Shown: positions 28,839 through 37,729 of the stretch, one piece after another | How the letters are laid out: each line of letters opens with the position of its first letter | Numbering within the stretch: position 1 is the stretch's first letter | NCBI RefSeq assembly: GCF_035961655.1 | Contig: NZ_CP108393.1 | Coordinates: 6,185,001-6,249,000 of the forward strand | Source: Streptomyces sp. NBC_01317 | GTDB taxonomy: Bacteria; Actinomycetota; Actinomycetes; Streptomycetales; Streptomycetaceae | DNA length: 64,000 nt | Direction: 5' to 3' | The notes under the pieces: model-generated | The model's database searches: none | Seen by the model: the letters and a program-made list of their open reading frames with translations, nothing else | What the model was told of the DNA's origin: nothing | Translations under genes and position numbers: made by a program

Positions 28839-28888
28839 GGAACCGGTGCGCGGGGGCGCGGGAGCGGGCGGGGCCGCAGGGGCGAGGC

Positions 28889-29683
28889 CTACTTCCGCGA
28901 CGCCAGCGAAAGCGTACGGCGTGCCGCCGCCACGATCGCCGCGTCGACAAAGCGGCCGTCCGGGAGCGACTGCGCCCCGCCCTCCCGCGTCGCCGCCTCC
29001 ACCACCTCCTCCGCCGCCTCGATCTCCTGGGACGTCGGCAGATAGGCCCGCTCGATGACCGGCAGCTGGCGGGGATGGATCGCCGCGCGCCCCAGGAACC
29101 CCAGGGCCCGCCCGTGCGCGCAGGACGCCGCCAGTCCCTCCAGGTCCTGGACGTCCGGGAACACCGACTGGGCCGGCGGCGCCAGCCCCGCCGCGCGGGC
29201 CGCCACCACGACCCGGCCGCGCGACCAGTCGAGGCCGGAGTCGTCCCGTACCCCCAGATCCGCCCGCAGGTCCGACTCACCGAGACCGATGCCCCGTACC
29301 GCGGGATGCGCGGTCGCGATCGCGTACGCGTGCTCGATCCCCATCGCCGACTCCAGCAGCGCGTACAGCGCCGTGTCCGGCGTCCTGGCCGCGATCCGGT
29401 GGATGTCGGACGCGTGGGTGACCTTGGGAAGCCGGAGGCCCGACAGCCCGGGGAGCCCGGACAGCGCGGCCGCGTCCGGGCCGTCGTCGATACGGACATG
29501 GACCGGCGTCGCGTGCGGCTCGGACAGAAACTCGGCGGTGGCGGCGCGCGCGTGCTCCTTGCGGTCCGGGGCCACCGCGTCCTCCAGGTCCACGATCACC
29601 ACGTCCGCGCCCCGCGACAGCGCCTTCGCCATCACCTCCGGCCGGTCCCCGGGGACGTACAGCCAGGTCAGCGGGATCGTCAC
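28889..29683 (-). CDS. HpcH/HpaI aldolase-family CoA ester lyase (CitE-like)
   Basis: This 264-aa barrel protein has LYVPGDRPEVMAKALSRGADVVIVDLEDAVAP near the N-terminus (CitE signature with metal-binding Glu-Asp), LYALLESAMGIEHAYAIATA with the conserved Glu, GIGLGESDLRADLG and AIHPRQLPVIE. Family members cleave or form C-C bonds of acyl-CoA substrates such as citramalyl-, malyl- or methylmalyl-CoA. The GTG start overlaps the stop of the CoA-transferase (GTGA), so it is the last gene of the seven-gene operon. It may act on the CoA ester that the transferase makes. Confidence 0.88.
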   Translation of the reverse strand: MTIPLTWLYVPGDRPEVMAKALSRGADVVIVDLEDAVAPDRKEHARAATAEFLSEPHATPVHVRIDDGPDAAALSGLPGLSGLRLPKVTHASDIHRIAARTPDTALYALLESAMGIEHAYAIATAHPAVRGIGLGESDLRADLGVRDDSGLDWSRGRVVVAARAAGLAPPAQSVFPDVQDLEGLAASCAHGRALGFLGRAAIHPRQLPVIERAYLPTSQEIEAAEEVVEAATREGGAQSLPDGRFVDAAIVAAARRTLSLASRK

Positions 29684-30927
29684 AGCGCCCCCTCCGACCG
29701 CAGCGCCGCGATCTCCGGCGCCGACAGGCCCAGGCCGGCCAGCACCGCGTCGGTGTCCGCGCCGTGCGGGCGGCCCGCCCAGCGGATGGCCCCGGGCGTC
29801 TCGGAGAGCCGGAAGAGGACGTTCTGCATCCGCAGCGGGCCCAGCTCGGGGTCCGGGACCTCGGTGACGCTGTCCAGCGCCCGGTACTGCGGGTCCTCCA
29901 TGACGTCCCGGATGTCGTAGACCGGCGCGATCGCCGCCTCGGCCTTCTCGAACGCCGCCATCGCCTCGTCCCGGGTGTGCCGGGCGATCCAGCCGCCCAC
30001 CGCGTCGTCCAGGACGTCCGCGTGCTCCGCCCGGCCCCCGCCGGTGGCGAACCACGGCTCGGCGGCCAGCTCCGGCCGCCCCACCAGACGCATCACGCGC
30101 TCCGCGATGGACTGCGCCGACGTGGAGACCGCGAGCCAGGAGCCGTCGGCGGTCCGGTAGGTGTTGCGGGGGGCGTTGTTGCGGGACCGGTTGCCGGTAC
30201 GCGGCTGTACGTAGCCGAGCTGGTCGTACCAGAGCGGCTGCGGCCCGAGCACGGTGAGGATCGGCTCGATGATCGCCAGGTCGACCACCTGGCCGCGCCC
30301 GGTGGCCTGACGGCCCGCGAGCGCGGTCATCACCGCGTACGCCGTGGCCAGCGCCGCGATCGAGTCGGCCAGGCCGAACGGCGGCAGGGTCGGCGGCCCG
30401 TCCGGTTCGCCGGTGATCGCGGCGAAGCCGCTCATCGCCTCGGCGAGCGTGCCGAAGCCGGGGCGGTGGGAGTACGGGCCGAACTGGCCGAACCCGGTGA
30501 CGCGGGCCAGCACCAGCCGGGGGTTGGCCGTCGACAGCTCCTCCCAGCCGAGGCCCCACTTCTCCAGCGTGCCGGGCCGGAAGTTCTCGATGACGACGTC
30601 GGCCTCGGCGGCCATGCGCAGGAGCAGGTCACGGCCGCCGGGCGTCGACAGGTCGAGGGTGACCGTGCGCTTGTTGCGGCCGAGGAGCTTCCACCACAGG
30701 CCCACCCCGTCCTTGGCGGGACCGTGTCCCCGGGAGGGGTCGGGGCGGGTGGGGTGCTCGATCTTGATGACGTCCGCGCCGAAGTCGCCGAGCATCGTGG
30801 CCGCGAGGGGGCCGGCGAAGAGCGTGGCGAGATCGAGGACGCGCAGGCCGGCGAGGGGGGCGGGGGCGTTGTCCGGCCCGGGTGTCGTGTCCCGTCCCGG
30901 GGTGGTGGGGGTCGCTGCGGTGGTCAT
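29680..30927 (-). CDS. CaiB/BaiF family (class III) CoA-transferase
   Basis: This 415-aa enzyme moves CoA between acyl groups. Motifs are PLAGLRVLDLATLFAGPLAATMLGDFGADVIKIE near the N-terminus, NKRTVTLDLSTPGGRDLLLRM, VIENFRPGTLEKWGLGWEEL, RVTGFGQFGPYSHRPGF, and FGLADSIAALATAYAVMTAL with the catalytic-position Asp. It is full length. ATG 30927 overlaps the ribokinase stop, and its own stop overlaps the lyase start. Acyl substrate not identifiable. Confidence 0.92.
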   Translation of the reverse strand: MTTAATPTTPGRDTTPGPDNAPAPLAGLRVLDLATLFAGPLAATMLGDFGADVIKIEHPTRPDPSRGHGPAKDGVGLWWKLLGRNKRTVTLDLSTPGGRDLLLRMAAEADVVIENFRPGTLEKWGLGWEELSTANPRLVLARVTGFGQFGPYSHRPGFGTLAEAMSGFAAITGEPDGPPTLPPFGLADSIAALATAYAVMTALAGRQATGRGQVVDLAIIEPILTVLGPQPLWYDQLGYVQPRTGNRSRNNAPRNTYRTADGSWLAVSTSAQSIAERVMRLVGRPELAAEPWFATGGGRAEHADVLDDAVGGWIARHTRDEAMAAFEKAEAAIAPVYDIRDVMEDPQYRALDSVTEVPDPELGPLRMQNVLFRLSETPGAIRWAGRPHGADTDAVLAGLGLSAPEIAALRSEGAL

Positions 30928-31808
30928 GAGGCCTCGATCTCGGTGCGGTACGGCATGGAGGTGGACGCCCCCGGGCGCTGGACGCACAGCGCGGCGGCGG
31001 TGGAGGCCCAGTGCAGGGCCTCGGGCATGGGGCGGCTCTCGACCAGCGCGACGACGAGCGCGCCCACGAACGTGTCGCCCGCGGCGGTGGTGTCCACGGC
31101 GGTGACCTGGGGAGCGGGCACGAAGAGGGGTTCCGTGGTCCGGGACGCGTGGAGGCTGCCGGCCCGGCCCAGGGTGATCACCACCTCGGGGACCTGCCGG
31201 AGCAGCGCGTCGGCCGCCCTGTGCGGGTCCGCGATCCCGGTGAGCACGGCCGCCTCGTGCTCGTTGGGCACCAACAGGTCGGTGGCGGCGAGCAGTTCGG
31301 GCGGCAGGGGCTGGGCGGGGGCCGGGGTGAGGACGGTCCGCACCCCATGGCGGCGGGCGGCCTCCGCCCCGGCGACCACGGCGCTCAGGGGGAGTTCGAG
31401 CTGGAGGAGCAGCGCGTCGGCCATGGTGATGAGGGCCTCGTCGCCGGGGCCGAGGTCGGTGACGGTGCCGTTCGCGCCCGGGACGACGACGATGGCGTTG
31501 CCGCCGTCGTCGTCCACCACGATGTGCGCGGTGCCCGAGGCGCCCTCGGCGGTGCGCAGGAGGTCGGTGTCGACACAGGACGCTTCGAGCGTGTGCCGCA
31601 GCACCGTACCGAAGTCGTCGGAGCCGACCGCGCCGATCATCGCGACGGAGCCGCCCGCGCGGGCGGCGGCGACGGCCTGGTTGGCGCCCTTGCCGCCGGG
31701 CACGGTGACGAACTCCCGTCCGGTGACGGTCTCCCCGAGCTTGGGGGCCCGGGCCGTGTACGCGACGAGATCCATGTTGGTGCTGCCGAGCACCACGATG
31801 CCGGTCAT
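30924..31808 (-). CDS. rbsK: Ribokinase-like PfkB sugar kinase
   Basis: This 294-aa PfkB-family kinase starts ITGIVVLGSTNMDLV in pattern (first residues MTGIVVLGSTNMDL). It carries the N-terminal PfkB signature VPGGKGANQAVAAARAGG and the C-terminal catalytic motif DTTAAGDTFVGAL with the base Asp and anion hole. Order and length fit ribokinase, which phosphorylates D-ribose at O5 with ATP. It is coupled by ATGA overlaps to an ADP-ribosylglycohydrolase upstream and a CoA-transferase downstream. Ribose, or a ribosyl product of the hydrolases, is the obvious substrate, but the specificity is inferred. The symbol is tentative. Confidence 0.85.
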   Translation of the reverse strand: MTGIVVLGSTNMDLVAYTARAPKLGETVTGREFVTVPGGKGANQAVAAARAGGSVAMIGAVGSDDFGTVLRHTLEASCVDTDLLRTAEGASGTAHIVVDDDGGNAIVVVPGANGTVTDLGPGDEALITMADALLLQLELPLSAVVAGAEAARRHGVRTVLTPAPAQPLPPELLAATDLLVPNEHEAAVLTGIADPHRAADALLRQVPEVVITLGRAGSLHASRTTEPLFVPAPQVTAVDTTAAGDTFVGALVVALVESRPMPEALHWASTAAALCVQRPGASTSMPYRTEIEAS

Positions 31809-34006
31809 GGGTGGAGGGACTCCTCGGGGGCGGGCGCCGGTGCGGCGAGTTGGTGGGTGATCTCGGCGAGGGTGTCGAAGCCGATGCCGTCGAAACCGCC
31901 GACGGAGGTGGCGAGGCGGTTCTTGAGCGGTCCTGTCCAGCGCTCCGGCAGCCGGTCCGGGTGGCCGGCCAGCAGCCCGGCGACGGAACCGGCCGTCGCG
32001 CCGTTCGAGTCGGTGTCCCAACCACCGGACACGGCACGGCAGATGGAGCCGGTGAAGTCGCCGTCGGCGTGGGTGAGGGCGGCGGCGAGCAGGGCCGTGT
32101 TCGGGACGACGTGGACCCAGTGGTAGTGGCCGAGGGCGGAGTGGAGGAGATCGACGACGGGTTCGAAGTCGGTGTGGGCGTGTTCCCGGGCGACGGCGAT
32201 GCCGAGGCGGACGGCGTCGGCGAGGCGGGAGCGGGGCGGTACGACGGAGAGCCCGGCGCGCAGGCAGGCGTGCACGTCACCGCCCGTACCCGTACCCGTA
32301 CCCGTACCTCTACCCTGACCCTGTCCTGCGGCGGAGGCGATGGTGGCGGCGACGAACATCGCGCCGTAGACACCGTTGGCGGTGTGGGTCAACACCGCGT
32401 CCCGGTAGGCCTGTTCGGCGGCGGCGGCCGGGTCGCCGGGGTTCGCCCAGCCGTGGACGTCGGCCCGGATGGCCGCGCCGATCCACTCGCGGAACGGGTT
32501 GTGGTGGGCGGCGGTGTGCGGGGGCTCGATCCCGTGGAGCAGATTGCCGTACGCGACCCGCTCGGCCGTGAACGTACGCCCGGCGGGCAGCTCGTCCAGC
32601 CAGAGCGTGGCGACCTGACCGGTCGTGAACTCCCTTCCGTGGCGCTGGAGGAGGAGCAGGTTGAGGAGCGGGTAGTTGAGGTCGTCGTCCTCGGGCATCC
32701 CGTCGATGTTCTCGGCGAGCGAGGTCGGCGCGGAGCGCCGGTTCCAGGGGTACGCCTCGGTGAGTTCGGCGGGTACTCCTTTCGCGGTGAACCACGACCG
32801 CAGGGGCCAGTTGCCACTGGCGGCGGCAAGGGCGCGGATTCCGGCGAGGGGCAGCTTCTCGACGGGCTTCCCCAGGAGGCAGCCTGCGGCCCGGCCGAGC
32901 CAGGCGGCGTGCAGTTGGGCGACGGTGAGGGGGGAGGGGGCGGTGAGGCTCGCGTTTGAGGTGGTGTGTGGCGGTCCGTCGGGCGGCCCGGTCCGGGCGC
33001 GGGTGGCGGGGCCGCCGCCGATGAACGTATCGGTGGTGTGGGGCAGTTGGGCCTCCGGGCCCTCGGACGGCTCGGGGCGGTTCGCTTCCGATCGGGTCGG
33101 TCCGTCGGGCGGCCCGCCGGGCCGTGCGGGGGCGGTGCGGCTGAAGGCGTCTGCGGTGTCCGCCAGTTGGGCGTTCGGGTCCCGGGACCACTCGATGTGG
33201 TCGGCGTCTGTGTGCGCCTCGGGCCGTGCGGGGACGGCGCGACCGGCGGGACCGGTACCGGGAGGCGCCTCGGTGGCGTGCGGCGGCGGGGCGCTGTGGT
33301 CCGGGACGGCGGTGGGTGCCGGCGCGGCGCCGAACACCTTGAGGTCCTGGGGGCCGCAGACGGTACCGCAGGCGGTACGGGGTGGGACGTCGGCCAGGGT
33401 GTGTGGGCCGGTCTGAGGGGGTGCGTCGGCCGGGTTCGGGGTGTCGGCCTGGGAGGGTGCGTCGGCCGGGTGGGGGGTGTTGGTCTGAGGGGGTGCGTCG
33501 GCCTGAAGGGGCGTCGCGCCCGGGTGGGGGGCGTCGGCCCGGTCGGGCACGTCGGCCTGAGAGAGTGCATCGGCCTGAGGGGGTGCGCCCGTCCGGGAGG
33601 GTGCGTTGGTCCGAGGTGGCGGGTCGGTCGGGGAAGGCGCGTCCGCAGGAGGCGGCGTGTCGTGGCCGCTTCCGTGGGGCGGCCATGCCGCGCTCATCGC
33701 TCTGATCCCGGCCAGGTCCGTCGGCTCGTACACCGCCAACGGTGACTCCAGCAGGGCCAGTTCGTCCAGCAGCTCCTCTGCCAGCGCGCGCAGGCGCGCG
33801 GACGCGGTGGTCGGGGACGCGCCCGCGCGCGGCGGGGCCGGGTGGCCGCCCGCCTCGTGCCAGCGCCGCTCGATCTCCGTCGCGTCCCGGCCGTCCCGGG
33901 CCGCCTGGGCCAGTTCGTGGCCGATCAGGTCCTCAGGCTGGACCCAGGTCAGGCGCAGGCCGCCCGCCCCGCTCGTCGCCGCGCCGGCCGTCGCCGCCCC
34001 GCTCAT
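31805..34006 (-). CDS. ADP-ribosylglycohydrolase paralogue D with Pro-rich linker
   Basis: A 733-aa protein. Residues 1-110 form a helical N-terminal region (LTWVQPEDLIGHELAQAARD). Residues ~115-350 are a disordered Pro/Ala/Asp/Thr linker with many PADAPSQAD-type repeats. The hydrolase domain (~360-733) has AWLGRAAGCLLGKPVEKLP in place of the usual GDALG, then MPEDDDLNYPLLNL and the C-terminal metal motif VSGGWDTDSNGATAGSVAGL. The DxDS residues and acidic cluster favour a working Mg site. This GKPVE branch is a known ADPRH subclass. ATG 34006 overlaps the previous stop; the TGA overlaps the kinase ATG. Confidence 0.85.
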   Translation of the reverse strand: MSGAATAGAATSGAGGLRLTWVQPEDLIGHELAQAARDGRDATEIERRWHEAGGHPAPPRAGASPTTASARLRALAEELLDELALLESPLAVYEPTDLAGIRAMSAAWPPHGSGHDTPPPADAPSPTDPPPRTNAPSRTGAPPQADALSQADVPDRADAPHPGATPLQADAPPQTNTPHPADAPSQADTPNPADAPPQTGPHTLADVPPRTACGTVCGPQDLKVFGAAPAPTAVPDHSAPPPHATEAPPGTGPAGRAVPARPEAHTDADHIEWSRDPNAQLADTADAFSRTAPARPGGPPDGPTRSEANRPEPSEGPEAQLPHTTDTFIGGGPATRARTGPPDGPPHTTSNASLTAPSPLTVAQLHAAWLGRAAGCLLGKPVEKLPLAGIRALAAASGNWPLRSWFTAKGVPAELTEAYPWNRRSAPTSLAENIDGMPEDDDLNYPLLNLLLLQRHGREFTTGQVATLWLDELPAGRTFTAERVAYGNLLHGIEPPHTAAHHNPFREWIGAAIRADVHGWANPGDPAAAAEQAYRDAVLTHTANGVYGAMFVAATIASAAGQGQGRGTGTGTGTGGDVHACLRAGLSVVPPRSRLADAVRLGIAVAREHAHTDFEPVVDLLHSALGHYHWVHVVPNTALLAAALTHADGDFTGSICRAVSGGWDTDSNGATAGSVAGLLAGHPDRLPERWTGPLKNRLATSVGGFDGIGFDTLAEITHQLAAPAPAPEESLHP

Positions 34007-35187
34007 CGCTGCCCCGTCAGGCGCGCGAACGCGCTCTCGTGGGCGCGGCGCCGTTCCGTGTCCCGTGCGAACACCTCGTACGCCACCTCCGTCAGCACCC
34101 GCGCCGGCGCGTGCAGGTCGAGACGGCTCGCCTCGGCCACCCGCGAGGCCCACTCCGCCGGCACGGCGGCCTCGCCGCCCAGCGCCCCGGCGATCGCCCC
34201 GCTCATCGTCGCGATGGAGTCGCAGTCGCGGCCGTAGTTGACCGACCCCAGCACCGTACGGCGGACATCGCCCCCGCCGATGAGCAACATGCCGAGCGCC
34301 ACGGGCAGTTCCTCGATCGAGTGCAGCCGGGACGGGCGGCGGGCGCCGAGGGAGGGGGCGCGGTAGTTGGGGCCGACGGTGTCGAAGGGCGCGACCGCCT
34401 CGCGCAGCCCGCGCAGCGCCGACTCCGCGTCACCGTGGCACGCGGCCACCTCGCACACCGCCTCGATCGCCGCGCGTGTCCCGTCCTTCGCGAGCGCCAG
34501 ACACGTCTCGACGACCGACGCGGGGGTGGCGCCCGGCAGGCACGCCGCCGCGACCGCCGCCGCGAACACCCCGGCGGCCTCGCGCCCGTACGACGACTGG
34601 TGCGCGCCGGCCACGTCCAGGGCCTCCGCGTAGGCCGCCGCCGGGTGGGCCGCGTTGACCAGGCCGACCGGTGCCATGTACATCGCCGCACCGCAGTTGA
34701 CGATGTTCCCGGCGCCGGCCTCGCGCGGGTCGACGTGTCCGTAGTGCAGGCGGGCGACGATCCACTTCTCCGCGAGGAAGATCCGCTGGAGGGGGAGCGC
34801 CTCGGCCTCCAGCTCGGGGATCCAGCGGGGGGTGGACATCAGGTCGGGGACGAGGTGTTCGGCGACGGCGTACGCGTCGAGGTGGTCGCGGACGGTCCCG
34901 TACACCCGGACCAGGGCGTGGGTCATCAGGGTGTCGTCGGTGACGTGGCCGTCGCCCTTGTGGTACGGCGCGATGGGGCGGGCGGTGCGCCAGTCCTCGT
35001 TCCACGGGCCGACGATGCCGGTGACCCGGCCGCCGTGGCGCTCGACGATCTGGTCGGGGGAGTACCCCTCGACCGGGCCGCCGAGGGCGTCGCCGACGGC
35101 CGCGCCGAGCAGGCAGCCGGTGACGCGGTCAGCGAGGGCGGGGATCTCCGTGGCGGAGGGGGTGGGGGGTGTGCTCAGGGTCGTCAT
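34003..35187 (-). CDS. ADP-ribosylglycohydrolase paralogue C
   Basis: This 394-aa DraG-type protein has canonical motifs: RVTGCLLGAAVGDALGGPVEGY at the N-terminus, the metal ligands in GHVTDDTLMTHALV, and NYGRDCDSIATMSGAIAGAL near the C-terminus. DraG-fold enzymes hydrolyse the N- or O-glycosidic bond of ADP-ribose or related ribosides using two Mg ions. I chose ATG 35187 (MTTLSTPPTPS), preceded by GGTGGA; GTG 35202 is possible. It starts inside the preceding gene (59-bp overlap) and ends in an ATGA overlap with paralogue D. Confidence 0.9.
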   Translation of the reverse strand: MTTLSTPPTPSATEIPALADRVTGCLLGAAVGDALGGPVEGYSPDQIVERHGGRVTGIVGPWNEDWRTARPIAPYHKGDGHVTDDTLMTHALVRVYGTVRDHLDAYAVAEHLVPDLMSTPRWIPELEAEALPLQRIFLAEKWIVARLHYGHVDPREAGAGNIVNCGAAMYMAPVGLVNAAHPAAAYAEALDVAGAHQSSYGREAAGVFAAAVAAACLPGATPASVVETCLALAKDGTRAAIEAVCEVAACHGDAESALRGLREAVAPFDTVGPNYRAPSLGARRPSRLHSIEELPVALGMLLIGGGDVRRTVLGSVNYGRDCDSIATMSGAIAGALGGEAAVPAEWASRVAEASRLDLHAPARVLTEVAYEVFARDTERRRAHESAFARLTGQR

Positions 35188-37729
35188 GTCGGAATTGTCC
35201 ACCCGGAGAGGCCAGTTCCGTGTCTGTCAGCAGCCCGGCGAGTTCGATGAGATCGATGCCGGCGAGGCGGGGGAGCGCGCAGCCCGCGAGCGTACGGCAG
35301 GCGTCCCGCCAGGCGGCCGGTACGGTGTCGCCGCCGCCGAGCGCGCCGGTCAGCGCGCCGGCGAGGGCGGGCGCGGAGTCGGCGACCCGGGAGAGGCACG
35401 CGGCGGCGGGGACGGCTCCGGTCACCCGGCCCCGGGCGGCGACGGTGAGGGCGAGGGCGACGGGGACGGTCTCGGCGGCGGCGATGCCGTAGCTGTAGAC
35501 GTGGTCGACGATCTGATGCTCCAGCAGGGGGACGAGGGCGAAGGCGCCGGCCTCCTCGTCGGCGAAGTCCTGGGCGAGTTTGACGGCGTGCCGGGCGTTG
35601 CGGCCGATCTCGGTGGTCCCGGGGAGCTGGGCGAGCGCGGCCCCGACGGCGGCTTCCACGTCCCCGCCGCCGAGGGCGGTCGCGACGGCGGCGGCCATGG
35701 CGCGGGCGCCGTGCACGCCGTCGCCGTCCTGGGTGTAGCGGGCGTCGAACTCGGCGAGTTCGGCGGCGGCGGCCGGGTCGCCGGGGTGGACGACCGCGAG
35801 GACGACGGCCCGTACGCACGCGGCGTCGTCGAAGTAGTGCGGGTTGTCGTGGCCGGTGGCGGGCGGGCGCAGGCCGGTGGCGAGGTTGCCGAGCCCGGCC
35901 CGTACGGAGATCCGGGCGCGCAGCGGCAGCACGGCGGACTCGACCTCGGGGGCGCGGTCGGCGGCGGCGGCGATCTCGCTGGCGAGGGAGTTCCAGGCGA
36001 GGTCGACGGCGGCGCGCATGCGCCGGTCGGCGCCGAGCCCGTGGAAGAGGTCCCCGGCGGCGGTGAGCACGGCCTCGGCCGCGAACGCGGCCCACTCGGC
36101 GTCGTCGGAGGGGCCGAGCCGCAGGGGCTCGGGGGGCTGGTTGAGGGCGATGGGGACGGGGAGGGTGGTGGTCGCGTTCTGCTCGGCGAAGGTGTCGAGC
36201 TCCCGGGTGAGCCGCCGGGTCCACTCGGGCATCCGAGCGGCCCGATGCCGGGCGGCGGGCCACCCGGCGGCGTCCCCGGCGGCGAGTCCGAGGAGAAGCC
36301 CCTCGATCCGCCGGACGGCACGACCGCCCGCGCGCCCCGGAGACCGGTCCTCACGACAGCCGACGCCCGGGCCGCCCACACCGGCCCCGGCGCCCGCGCC
36401 GGTACGCGTGTACGCATCGGTCCCGGTGTGCGGGCCGGTCTCGGCGTCCGCGCAGGTAGGTGTGCAGGTGCCGGTCACGCCATCCGCGCCCGCGCCGGTC
36501 CCGGCGTGCGCGTCCGTGCCCACGCCGGTGCCGGCGCCCGTTTCCGTACTGACGCCCGCGCGCGTACGCACACCCGTCAGGACGCCTCCCGCGTGGGCGG
36601 CAGCGCCGCCCGGGTCGCCGCCCTGCGCCGCGGCGCCGTGTCCCGGGCCGCGCTCGTCCTGAACCTCGTCCGCACGGGTGTGTGTACGCGTGTACGCGCC
36701 GGTCCCGGCGTCCGTGCTGGTACGGGTGCCGGCGTCCGTGCCAGGTTCGTCGCTCGTACCGACACCGGCGTCCCCGCCGGATCCCCCGCCCGCGCCGGTC
36801 CCGGCGTGCGCGTCCGTGCCCACGCCGGTGCCGGCGCCCGTTTCCGTACTGGCGCCCGCGCGCGTACGCGCACCCGTGAGGGCGCGTCCCGCGCCGACGG
36901 GAGCTCCGCCCGGATCGGCGCCGTGCGCCGCAGGCCCGCGTTCCGGGCCGCGCCCGTCGTGGACCTCGTCCGCACGGGTGCGTGTACGCGCGCCCGCGCC
37001 GGTGCGGGTGTCCGCGTCCGTGCCTGTGTCTGTGCGGGCACCGGAGCCCGCGCCCGGTTCGGCGCCTGTGCGGGTACCCGTACCTGCACCCGTGCGGCCG
37101 TCGGCGCCCGTACCTGGGCAGGAGCCCGCGCCCGGTCGGGCGCCTGTACGTGGACCCGTACCCGTACGGGTGTCGGCAGCCGCGTCTGCGTGCGGTTCCG
37201 CGCCCGTGGCCGTGTCCGTGCGGGGGCCTGATCCCGCGCCCGTACCCGCGCGCGCCCGGGTGCCGACGCCCGTGCTCGTACCCGGGCCGGTGCCCATGCC
37301 CTTGGCCGGGCCGGGTCCGGCACTCGTGGCTGTATCCGCGCCCGCGTCGGTCTCCCCCTTGCCCGTCCCAGGTCCGCCTCCGGGGCCGGGTGACGGGCGG
37401 CCGTCCGGGACGGCCCCGGCCCGCGGACCGTCCGGCAGGAGCACCCCGGGGGCACCCCCGGACGCGGCCAGCGGCTCGGTGTACGTTCCCGGCCCGGACG
37501 GTCCGGTCGCCCCGGACCCAGGCACCCCTGACGCCCCCGTTCCCGCCACGGCCGGCCCCGCCGGGCCCACGGAGGGCGTCGGCGCCTGCCCCACGCCGGG
37601 AACCTGGGGGGCCGCGACCCCGGCACCGGCATCGGCCGCCCCCGCCGGGCCGAGGCCCCGCCCCGCCGGGACCCCCGTCGTGTCGAATCGTCCCGTGCCC
37701 CGGGGCTCGCCCCGGTCGTTCCGTGTCAT
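35129..37729 (-). CDS. ADP-ribosylglycohydrolase paralogue B with giant low-complexity N-terminus
   Basis: An 866-aa protein. Residues 1-~465 are low complexity, built from Gly, Thr, Ala, Arg and Asp (GTGAGVGTDAHAGTGA units), with a 100-residue internal duplication. The hydrolase domain (~470-866) starts RRIEGLLLGLAAGDAAGWPAAR and keeps an acidic pair in LGPSDDAEWAAF. The usual C-terminal GRDADT metal motif is replaced by SRVADSAPALAGAL, losing the first Asp. It may be impaired or altered in catalysis. ATG 37729 forms an ATGA overlap with paralogue A. The long N-terminus is in frame and has no stop, but its translation is not proven; internal starts nearer the domain are possible. Confidence 0.78.
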   Translation of the reverse strand: MTRNDRGEPRGTGRFDTTGVPAGRGLGPAGAADAGAGVAAPQVPGVGQAPTPSVGPAGPAVAGTGASGVPGSGATGPSGPGTYTEPLAASGGAPGVLLPDGPRAGAVPDGRPSPGPGGGPGTGKGETDAGADTATSAGPGPAKGMGTGPGTSTGVGTRARAGTGAGSGPRTDTATGAEPHADAAADTRTGTGPRTGARPGAGSCPGTGADGRTGAGTGTRTGAEPGAGSGARTDTGTDADTRTGAGARTRTRADEVHDGRGPERGPAAHGADPGGAPVGAGRALTGARTRAGASTETGAGTGVGTDAHAGTGAGGGSGGDAGVGTSDEPGTDAGTRTSTDAGTGAYTRTHTRADEVQDERGPGHGAAAQGGDPGGAAAHAGGVLTGVRTRAGVSTETGAGTGVGTDAHAGTGAGADGVTGTCTPTCADAETGPHTGTDAYTRTGAGAGAGVGGPGVGCREDRSPGRAGGRAVRRIEGLLLGLAAGDAAGWPAARHRAARMPEWTRRLTRELDTFAEQNATTTLPVPIALNQPPEPLRLGPSDDAEWAAFAAEAVLTAAGDLFHGLGADRRMRAAVDLAWNSLASEIAAAADRAPEVESAVLPLRARISVRAGLGNLATGLRPPATGHDNPHYFDDAACVRAVVLAVVHPGDPAAAAELAEFDARYTQDGDGVHGARAMAAAVATALGGGDVEAAVGAALAQLPGTTEIGRNARHAVKLAQDFADEEAGAFALVPLLEHQIVDHVYSYGIAAAETVPVALALTVAARGRVTGAVPAAACLSRVADSAPALAGALTGALGGGDTVPAAWRDACRTLAGCALPRLAGIDLIELAGLLTDTELASPGGQFRHDDPEHTPHPLRHGDPRPR
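36484..37020. repeat. DNA-level 300-bp-period duplication in paralogue B
   Basis: Sequence from ~36484 to ~36720 recurs at exactly +300 bp (~36784 to ~37020) with scattered substitutions. For instance, the block from 36488 to 36551 is identical to that at 36788-36851. It encodes a repeated ~80-100-residue segment of the low-complexity N-terminus. Confidence 0.85.
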
